Positions 18,486 to 24,994 of a stretch of DNA of 64,000 nucleotides are shown here, piece by piece. Position 1 is the first letter of the stretch. The number at the start of each line of letters is the position of its first letter. The DNA is taken from assembly GCF_008368715.1 (NCBI RefSeq), contig NZ_SMRS01000004.1, positions 218,348 to 282,347 on the forward strand, in the 5' to 3' direction. The translations under genes were made by a program, and so were the position numbers. This DNA comes from Nitrincola tapanii. GTDB taxonomy: Bacteria; Pseudomonadota; Gammaproteobacteria; Pseudomonadales; Balneatricaceae. The notes under the pieces were generated by a model that had not been told where the DNA came from, did no database searches, and was given only the letters and a program-made list of their open reading frames with translations.

Positions 18486-18639
18486 GGCGTATCCGACCTT
18501 TCCAAGCGCGTGTAATCAAATGAAATTTGGTGTGCAAGTGTATCAGGTTGCTGGTGAGGGGGCTATTGTGTGTTAAAGTTGCGGGCAAAATTCTTTCACT
18601 GGCGAGTACGTCTGGTCAGCTAAAGACGGAGGCAAGTGT

Positions 18640-19422
18640 ATGTTTCAGCATCCAAAAATCAAAATCTGGCTCTTTAGCCTAATTCTTCTGTTCGTGAACA
18701 GCGGTTGTTTGCAGGCGAATGAACGTCATGTGACGGCCTTGGCTTGGATTGCCGAAGATCAGGGCGCAGGGCATGATTTTGTGCTGCCTGGCCATTCTTT
18801 ACAGACGGCCTTGCGTCAGGCTTCTGGTGTGCAGTTGCACTGGGTGTTTCCGTTATTGGATTTGACCGATCAGGCGGCTGTGCCGGTGGATCATGTTTGG
18901 GGTGGTTTTAGTGAGACCCTGTTGAGTGCTTCCGAGCGTTATCAACCGGATTTGGTGGTAGCGGTGCGTTATGAAGCTCAGGTACCGGGTCGTATCCTCT
19001 GGTATTTTTGGCAAGAAGGGCGGCGCAGCCAATTTGAAACTCAGGGAGACGATCCGGCGCAGCAGGCCACGGAGTTTGTTGAACACCTCCTTAAACACTT
19101 GTCTTTGCAGTCAGGTGAGACCAGTCAGCGTTTATTCCCGCGAACCCCTCGTGGTTTCCAGCCGGTTGAGATCGCTTATCAAGCCCCAGGGGAAGGTGTA
19201 GTGATTCATGGCCTGCATCAGCCTGGGGATTATTTAGCGGTATTGGAAGTCTTGCGAGCCCTGCCCGGGGTACAGCAGGTTTTACCTCAGTCTTTTCAAC
19301 AGGGGGTGCTAGAAGTCCGCCTGCTGAGTGAGGCTTCTGTCGATGAATTGGAAACCCAGCTTCTGAACTTACCCGGTTTGCGCCCTGCTGCGGAAAGGCG
19401 CATGGAGTTTAACTGGAATTGA
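18640..19422 (+). CDS. DUF2066-like secreted protein, short form
   Basis: This 260-residue protein has a Sec signal peptide (charged start, LFSLILLFVNSG core, likely cleavage after LQA) and then matches what I know of the C-terminal half of DUF2066 proteins: VTALAWIAEDQG, FPLLDLTDQAAV and SASERYQPDLVVAVRY. The N-terminal half of the family, which usually follows the signal peptide, is missing, so the protein is about 90 residues shorter than usual. A GGAGG site lies 7 bases before the ATG. DUF2066 genes precede hda in many gammaproteobacteria, as here, with a 2-base gap. The function is unknown, presumably periplasmic. Confidence 0.75.
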   Translation: MFQHPKIKIWLFSLILLFVNSGCLQANERHVTALAWIAEDQGAGHDFVLPGHSLQTALRQASGVQLHWVFPLLDLTDQAAVPVDHVWGGFSETLLSASERYQPDLVVAVRYEAQVPGRILWYFWQEGRRSQFETQGDDPAQQATEFVEHLLKHLSLQSGETSQRLFPRTPRGFQPVEIAYQAPGEGVVIHGLHQPGDYLAVLEVLRALPGVQQVLPQSFQQGVLEVRLLSEASVDELETQLLNLPGLRPAAERRMEFNWN

Positions 19423-19424
19423 CC

Positions 19425-20132
19425 ATGATTGATCCTAAACGTCCTGTGCAGTTGCCCTTGGGGATCACCCTGCGTGATGAGGCGCGCTTTGAAAATTTCA
19501 TCGTGGGTGAAAACGGCCTGCTGTTTAACAGTTTGCGCCAGGCCGCGCGTGGACAGGGTGAGCAGTATCTCTATCTGTGGGGCGGCGCAAGCCATGGCAG
19601 TAGTCATTTGTTGCAAAGTAGTTGCCATGAGGCTCAAGCCTTTGGGCGTTCATCTGTCTATCTTCCGCTGCGTGAATTGATCGATCATCCTCCCGGTATT
19701 CTCGATAATATGGAGCAGTTGCAGCTTGTTTGTATTGATGATTTGGATTGTATTGCGGGGGAAAGTGCTTGGCAGGAAGCAGTGTTTCATCTCTTCAATC
19801 GAATGCGCGAAGTTGGCCACACTTTGTTGATTGCCGCCCACAAAGCCCCCGCGCAATTGGGTTTAGCTTTGCCGGATCTGGTTTCGCGTTTGAATTGGGG
19901 CATGGTTTTTCATGTCTATCCTATTAATGATGAAGCGAAAGCAGTTGCCCTGAAAGCGCGTGCCGCAGGCCGTGGTTTTGAATTGAGTGATGAGGTGGTG
20001 CACTACCTCTTGCATCATGGCAGTCGTGATATGGCGCATCTTTTAGCTGTCTTGGAAAGATTAGATCATGCTTCTTTGAGTGCACAACGTCGTATAACGG
20101 TGCCTTTTGTGAAACAGGAGATGGGGTGGTAA
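19425..20132 (+). CDS. hda: DnaA regulatory inactivator Hda
   Basis: The 235-residue product, from ATG 19425 (TTG 19419 is possible), is an AAA+ protein related to DnaA domain III. With the DNA-loaded sliding clamp it stimulates ATP hydrolysis on DnaA and so prevents re-initiation. An N-terminal clamp-binding peptide (VQLPLGI) is visible, with a modified Walker A (LWGGASHGSSHLL), Walker B (LVCIDDLDCIAG), sensor (LLIAAHKAP) and an arginine-finger segment (DLVSRLNWG). The typical length is about 235. It follows the DUF2066 gene and abuts a small Zn-ribbon gene. Confidence 0.95.
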   Translation: MIDPKRPVQLPLGITLRDEARFENFIVGENGLLFNSLRQAARGQGEQYLYLWGGASHGSSHLLQSSCHEAQAFGRSSVYLPLRELIDHPPGILDNMEQLQLVCIDDLDCIAGESAWQEAVFHLFNRMREVGHTLLIAAHKAPAQLGLALPDLVSRLNWGMVFHVYPINDEAKAVALKARAAGRGFELSDEVVHYLLHHGSRDMAHLLAVLERLDHASLSAQRRITVPFVKQEMGW

Positions 20133-20372
20133 ATGAATGATCCTCAGAGCGCAGGAGTCGAGCTAGAACGTATCGAACGGGATTTTTTTGCACGTGATGC
20201 GCAAGAGCAACAAGAATTCTTAACACAAACCTGGTGCAATCATTGTCAGGCCGCTGACTTGGGTATGGATGAACCGGTGGAGTATGAATGCCGCGGTCTG
20301 ATTACCATTGAGGGGCGTTGTTTGCGTTGTCGTCAGCCTGTTTATACTGAGTTAACGGATGAAAGTTTCTGA
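20133..20372 (+). CDS. Small hypothetical protein with four-cysteine zinc-ribbon pattern
   Basis: This 79-residue acidic protein starts immediately after the hda stop and overlaps the tcdA start by 14 bases. Residues about 35-68 show WCNHCQ, then CRG and CLRCRQP: two CxxC knuckles about 30 residues apart, as in a zinc ribbon. I do not recognise the family. Tight coupling to hda and tcdA supports a real gene. A role in nucleic-acid or protein binding is only a guess from the zinc pattern. Confidence 0.7.
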   Translation: MNDPQSAGVELERIERDFFARDAQEQQEFLTQTWCNHCQAADLGMDEPVEYECRGLITIEGRCLRCRQPVYTELTDESF

Positions 20373-21306
20373 AAATCTAAATCCAGAGTTTGCTGTGGCG
20401 GCTCTTGATCCAGTGAATCCAGCGGCTGAGTTGTCTGCAGCGGCAGATGCGTCTGAGGCTTCATCGGGAGAGTCATCTGGAAAGTTAAGTGAACTGCAAA
20501 TGCTACGTTTTGGCGGTGTGGCGCGTTTGTATGGTCAGGCTTTTACGCAGCATCTCTTGAGTGCGCATTTGGTTGTCATAGGTTTAGGCGGTGTCGGTTC
20601 CTGGGTGGCAGAAGCTTTGGTACGCACGGCGGTGGGTGAAATCACCCTGATCGATCTGGATGATATTTGTATCAGCAACACCAATCGTCAGATACAGGCC
20701 ATGCAGTCCACCATTGGGCAATCTAAAGCTGAGGTGCTGGCGGCGCGTTTACGTGATATCCATCCGGATTGTAAGGTGCATATCCGTCAGGCTTTTGTGC
20801 ACCCTGATAATCTACAAGAGCTGATTCCGCAGCAAGCGGATTATGTCATCGATGCGATCGACACGGTGCGTGATAAAGCGGCGTTGATCGCTTGGTGTCG
20901 TCGGCGCAAGCTGCCGATCTTAACCATAGGGGGTGCCGGTGGCCAGATCGATCCCACGCGTATACGTATCGATGATTTGAGTCGTACCCAGCAAGATCCC
21001 TTAGCGGCCAAATTGCGTTCGGTACTTAAGCGTCATCATGGGTTTAGTAAAACGGAAAAATTTGGCGTCGATTGCGTCTATTCAACTGAGCAATTGCGCT
21101 ACCCGCAAGCCGATGGGCGTGTCTGTATGCAAAAGCCTCAGGGACAGGGTTCGATCCGTTTGGACTGCTCCGGTGGTTTTGGTGCCAGTACGAGTGTCAC
21201 GGGCAGTTTTGCTTTTTTTGCCGTGGCTCAGGTGCTGAAGAAAATGCAGGCGCGCTGGCAGCGCCAACAACTTAACGCCGCTGAGGCGAATGAATCCAAT
21301 CGATAA
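20359..21306 (+). CDS. tcdA: tRNA threonylcarbamoyladenosine dehydratase (TcdA/CsdL)
   Basis: This 315-residue E1-like enzyme uses ATP to dehydrate t6A37 of tRNA to the cyclic ct6A form in the cytoplasm. The nucleotide loop VIGLGGVGSWVAEAL, ITLIDLDDICISNTNRQ, DAIDTVRDKAALI and LRSVLKR are characteristic of the YgdL/CsdL group rather than MoeB or ThiF. The first 40 residues are a low-complexity, Ala/Ser/Glu-rich extension not present in E. coli TcdA (268 residues), so the real start may be a downstream codon. Confidence 0.92.
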   Translation: MKVSENLNPEFAVAALDPVNPAAELSAAADASEASSGESSGKLSELQMLRFGGVARLYGQAFTQHLLSAHLVVIGLGGVGSWVAEALVRTAVGEITLIDLDDICISNTNRQIQAMQSTIGQSKAEVLAARLRDIHPDCKVHIRQAFVHPDNLQELIPQQADYVIDAIDTVRDKAALIAWCRRRKLPILTIGGAGGQIDPTRIRIDDLSRTQQDPLAAKLRSVLKRHHGFSKTEKFGVDCVYSTEQLRYPQADGRVCMQKPQGQGSIRLDCSGGFGASTSVTGSFAFFAVAQVLKKMQARWQRQQLNAAEANESNR

Positions 21307-21318
21307 AAAGGGGCCGTT

Positions 21319-22377
21319 ATGCGCTTGCAACAGATACGCCTTGGCTTAATCCTGCTGATTACGCTGCTTTTGTTGGGTTGTCAGGCTAAGGAGCCTGAGA
21401 CCACACTTCAGCGTTTAGAGGGTCAGATTTTTGGAACCTTCTGGCAGGTCACCTTTGCGGCCCAAACACCCGAGCAGGTTCAGACGTGGCGTTTGGGCAT
21501 TGAGCAGGTGCTGCAGCAGGTGGATGCGCAGATGTCGACCTATCGTCAGGATTCTGAACTGATGCAGCTCAATCGCCAACCGCTGGGTGAGTGGTTCAGT
21601 CTGTCACCGGAGTTGTATCAAGTGCTGGCACTGAGTCAGCAGATTGCTGAAGCGAGTCATGGACAGTTTGATGTCACCGTGGGGCGTTTGGTCAATCTCT
21701 GGAGCTTTGGTCCAGAGCAGCGCCCTCTGGCAATTCCCGAACCTGAGTTATTGAGTCAGCGTCTTAGCCAAGTTGGTTATCAGTATTTAGAGTTGCAGGA
21801 GGATCCTCCCGCCGCGCGTCGGATGCAGGATTTCTACATTGACCTTTCCGGGGTGGCCAAGGGTTTTGCAGTTGATGAGGTGGCACGTTATCTGGCTGCA
21901 CAAGGCTTAGAAAACTTTTTAGTGAATATCGGTGGCGATCTACTGGCCAAAGGACAGCGCGCGAGTGATCAGCCTTGGCGCATCGGGATTGAAGTACCGC
22001 ATGAAGGGGTGCAGGAAGCTCAGCATATTTTGGCGATTCAAGATATGTCGGTGGCCACTTCTGGAGATTATCGCAACTATTTTGAAGCCGAAGGTGTGCG
22101 CTTTTCTCATACTATCGATCCGCTCAGTGGCTGGCCGATAGCGCATAACCTAGCCTCAGTCACCGTGCTGGCACCGGATAATGCCCATGCTGATGCCTGG
22201 GCAACCGCTTTAATGGTGCAAGGTCCTAAAGTGGGTTTGCAGGTCGCTGAAACCGAGAATTTAAAAGTCTTAATGATCGTCCGTGGTCAGGAAGGTTGGG
22301 AAACCTACGTATCCACGGCCATGGCGGCGTATCTTGGTCCGGAGAAATTGGCCGAAATCCAGCCGCTGTCCATGTAA
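21319..22377 (+). CDS. apbE: FAD:protein FMN transferase (ApbE lipoprotein)
   Basis: This 352-residue protein has a lipoprotein signal with lipobox LLLLGC, so it is anchored facing the periplasm. It contains the ApbE flavin-binding landmarks DAQMSTYRQDSEL, DLSGVAKGFAVDEV, NIGGDLLAKG and the metal-site stretch HTIDPLSG. ApbE attaches FMN covalently to a Thr of targets such as NqrB, NqrC and RnfG. Nqr or Rnf genes are not in the window. It is followed by mgtE 11 bases downstream and is probably co-transcribed; it may also need the Mg2+ that MgtE imports, since ApbE is Mg-dependent. Confidence 0.95.
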   Translation: MRLQQIRLGLILLITLLLLGCQAKEPETTLQRLEGQIFGTFWQVTFAAQTPEQVQTWRLGIEQVLQQVDAQMSTYRQDSELMQLNRQPLGEWFSLSPELYQVLALSQQIAEASHGQFDVTVGRLVNLWSFGPEQRPLAIPEPELLSQRLSQVGYQYLELQEDPPAARRMQDFYIDLSGVAKGFAVDEVARYLAAQGLENFLVNIGGDLLAKGQRASDQPWRIGIEVPHEGVQEAQHILAIQDMSVATSGDYRNYFEAEGVRFSHTIDPLSGWPIAHNLASVTVLAPDNAHADAWATALMVQGPKVGLQVAETENLKVLMIVRGQEGWETYVSTAMAAYLGPEKLAEIQPLSM

Positions 22378-22388
22378 GGAGATGAAAG

Positions 22389-23732
22389 ATGTCCTATGCC
22401 ATGCTTGCCAATACGCTTCGCAGCGCCATGGAAAAGCAGGACACGGTGGCTATAGAAGAGCTGGTGTGTGAATTTCAACCTGCGGACCTAGCCGAATTCC
22501 TGCGCCATGAAGAAACCGAAGTCTGCTTAAAAATCTTAGCGCATCTGGCCTTGGCTGAGCGTGCTGAGGTCTTTGGTTATCTGCCGTTAACCCTACAGGC
22601 CGAAGTCGCAGAAGAGATGACGCTGGAAGGTTTGGCGCAGTTACTCTCTTCGATGGAGTCGGATGAGCGTGCCGATCTGTTTAACTTGATGGAAGAGGAA
22701 CGTCAGGTTGCGGTGCTAAAACTCATGGCACATGAGGAGCGTGAGGATTTGCGGCGCATGGCCAGTTACGCCGAAGGCACGGTAGGCGCGATTATGACCA
22801 GTAACTACGCCAGTGTGCCGGAGCGAGCTTCGGTGGCTGAGGCGCTGGATATCGTGCGTAAAACGGCACCGGATGCGGAAACCATCTATCAAATTTATGT
22901 CTTGGACAATATTCAGCGTCTGGTCGGTACCCTGTCTCTGCGAGAGTTGATTCTCAATCGTCCAAGTATGCCGATCAGCAGCATCATGACCACAGAACTG
23001 CTGACGACTTACCCGGACGAGCCACAGGAAGATGCTTCGCGCATGATCAGCCGTTATGACTTGTTAGCGCTGCCTGTCATCGATGCACAGCAGCGTCTGG
23101 TCGGGATTGTGACCTACGATGATGCGATGGACGTGGCGGAGCAGGAAGCAACTGAAGACATTCTTAAAGGCGGTACCGTTGGTAATCTGGAAGGCAGTTT
23201 ACGAGAGGCGAGTCTGTTTACGCTGTACCGTAAACGTATTGTCTGGTTGGTGCTGCTGGTCTTTGCCAATATTTTCTCAGCAGCGGGTATCGCCCTCTAT
23301 GAAGAGACGATCTCTACCTATATCGTTTTAGTCTTCTTCTTGCCATTGTTGGTCGGAAGTGCCGGTAATGCGGGTTCTCAGGCGTCTACCCTGATGGTCA
23401 GGGGCTTGGCCACAGGGGATGTGTTGATCACGGATTGGGCACGGATGTTTGCGCGTGAGTTTTTGGTGGCGCTGGGCTTGGGCTTGACCATGGCGCTGGC
23501 CGTGTCCTTGATCGGGGCAGTGCGCGGCGGGCCAGAGATCGCGATGGTGGTTGCTTCCAGCATGGTCGCGGTGGTCATGCTCGGTAGCTTGGTCGGTATG
23601 AGTTTGCCTTTCTTATTGAATAAGCTGGGCTGGGATCCGGCGACGGCCAGCGCGCCATTGGTCGCTACGATTGCCGATGCCGTTGGGGTTTTGGTGTATT
23701 TTGCCATCGCCACGGCGATTCTGGGTCTGTGA
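22389..23732 (+). CDS. mgtE: Magnesium transporter MgtE
   Basis: This 447-residue protein has the MgtE order: an alpha-helical N domain (about 1-120) containing the EFLRHEE and LSSMESDERADLFNLM repeats, paired CBS domains (about 130-250; TVGAIMTSNYASV, ISSIMTTELLTTYPDE), a plug helix, and five membrane helices from about 285. The pore segment PLLVGSAGNAGSQAS is the family signature. In known MgtE the N and CBS domains close the channel when cytosolic Mg2+ is high. A GGAGATG ribosome site precedes the ATG. Confidence 0.96.
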   Translation: MSYAMLANTLRSAMEKQDTVAIEELVCEFQPADLAEFLRHEETEVCLKILAHLALAERAEVFGYLPLTLQAEVAEEMTLEGLAQLLSSMESDERADLFNLMEEERQVAVLKLMAHEEREDLRRMASYAEGTVGAIMTSNYASVPERASVAEALDIVRKTAPDAETIYQIYVLDNIQRLVGTLSLRELILNRPSMPISSIMTTELLTTYPDEPQEDASRMISRYDLLALPVIDAQQRLVGIVTYDDAMDVAEQEATEDILKGGTVGNLEGSLREASLFTLYRKRIVWLVLLVFANIFSAAGIALYEETISTYIVLVFFLPLLVGSAGNAGSQASTLMVRGLATGDVLITDWARMFAREFLVALGLGLTMALAVSLIGAVRGGPEIAMVVASSMVAVVMLGSLVGMSLPFLLNKLGWDPATASAPLVATIADAVGVLVYFAIATAILGL

Positions 23733-23746
23733 TCGACTCTCAACAC

Positions 23747-23773
23747 AAAAAAAAGCCCCTCACGAAGAGGGGC
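23747..23773 (-). terminator. Intrinsic terminator read from the minus strand (end of pheA transcript)
   Basis: GCCCCTC (23755-23761) pairs with GAGGGGC (23767-23773) around a 5-base loop. Eight A residues (23747-23754) give an eight-U tract when read on the minus strand. It lies about 220 bases beyond the pheA stop, with nothing else between, and only 15 bases past the convergent mgtE stop. Confidence 0.75.
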
Positions 23774-23894
23774 AAGCAAAGTGCATACAACTCAGAAAGA
23801 GTTGAGAGATGGGATGCGATAGGTTGCTTCTGGAAGAGAATCAACTTTTTCGCGTCCTGAAGATCAGGACAATTTAAAGATAGCCTAGTTTTGT

Positions 23895-23967
23895 GCAGTG
23901 CACAATTGGATTTCTTGCCCAGTTTTATATCATTTTCTTATATAACTGAGCATTTATTGTGCACTGC
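23895..23967. repeat. Nested inverted repeat between convergent mgtE and pheA
   Basis: GCAGTGCACAAT (23895-23906) and ATTGTGCACTGC (23956-23967) are perfect 12-base inverted arms around a 49-base AT-rich spacer. The left arm sits inside its own palindrome, TTGTGCA-G-TGCACAA (23891-23905). A further pair, AGCCTA (23882-23887) and TAGGCT (23982-23987), frames the whole. Both flanking genes end here, so this is not an ordinary promoter operator; it could be a folded RNA, a small mobile-element remnant or a protein site. Confidence 0.6.
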
Positions 23968-23993
23968 GGAATTTGTCGAGATAGGCTTAAGCT

Positions 23994-24860
23994 TCAATTA
24001 TCGATACTAAAGCGGCTTTTTCGGAAAGGATGCGCCGTGTAAGTGCCCATGACACGGACTTCGCTGGCAAAAAAATCCAACTCCTGCAAAGCGTGCTGCA
24101 TCGCTAACTGATGGGGGTGGCCCTCCACATCCAGATGAAAGCTGGAAACCTCCATGGTTTCTGACGCCATGTAGCTCTCAAGTTTCACCATGTTCACGCC
24201 GTTGGTCGCAAATCCACCCAGCGCTTTATAGAGTGCCGCAGGAATGTTGCGGACTCGGAACATCAGTGTCGTGATGTAGCGCTTACCCTCTTCAAATGCG
24301 GGCATGCGGCTCTCTTTCGCCAGCAGCATAAAGCGTGTGGTGTTGCCATTCACATCTTGAAAGTTCTCTTTCAGGATCTCTAAACCATAGAGCTCGGCAG
24401 CCAGGCTGGAGGCGATGGCGGCATGATGAGGTGTACGTTCTTGAGCCAACTCGCTGGCGGAACCGGCGGTATCCAGTGCGGCAATCGGGGTTAAACCCAG
24501 CGCACGCAGATTGCCATCACATTGAGCCAATGCCTGAGGGTGAGAAGCGACCGTGCGCAGCTCCTCTAAACCTGTGCCAGGTAGGGCCAGTAAGCAATGG
24601 TTCACCGGCTCAAAATGTTCGCCAATAATATGTAAACGTGTTCTTGGCATGAGGCGATAGATCTCTTCCACACGCCCAGCGGTTGAGTTTTCTAAAGGAA
24701 TCATGGCTAAACGTGCTTCACCCCGTTCGACCATAAACATGGCGTCGGCAAAACTTTCGCAAGCAATGGCTTTGAGCTCAGGATGCACTCGGCAGCAGGC
24801 CAGATGAGAGTAGGCACCTTCGTGCCCTTGGTAAGCAATTAAATGGTTGTCAGCGGTCAT
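23994..24860 (-). CDS. pheA: Prephenate dehydratase, monofunctional (alphaproteobacterial type)
   Basis: I start at ATG 24860 (288 residues); an in-frame TTG at 24950 would add 30 residues with no family match. The catalytic domain (about 1-185) has IAYQGHEGAYSH, MIPLENSTAGRV, DTAGSA and the essential TRF motif in NGNTTRFMLL. The C-terminal ACT domain (about 200-280) has GGFATNGVNMVKLESY and ends in the HPFR segment. It converts prephenate to phenylpyruvate for phenylalanine, with feedback through the ACT domain. No chorismate mutase domain is fused, unlike the usual gammaproteobacterial PheA, and the wording of the motifs is like alphaproteobacterial enzymes. It is divergent from rapA. Confidence 0.9.
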   Translation of the reverse strand: MTADNHLIAYQGHEGAYSHLACCRVHPELKAIACESFADAMFMVERGEARLAMIPLENSTAGRVEEIYRLMPRTRLHIIGEHFEPVNHCLLALPGTGLEELRTVASHPQALAQCDGNLRALGLTPIAALDTAGSASELAQERTPHHAAIASSLAAELYGLEILKENFQDVNGNTTRFMLLAKESRMPAFEEGKRYITTLMFRVRNIPAALYKALGGFATNGVNMVKLESYMASETMEVSSFHLDVEGHPHQLAMQHALQELDFFASEVRVMGTYTAHPFRKSRFSIDN

Positions 24861-24994
24861 GGTGGCAGTACTCGGCCAGAGACGAAAAACGCTAATTATC
24901 GCATAGGCGTTGCCGCTTCGCACGATCAGCCTTTCACTGTCTGGCCTCAAGGCCTATCATTGCACCCCTAAGTCAGTCATTGGGAGTGTCGAAG

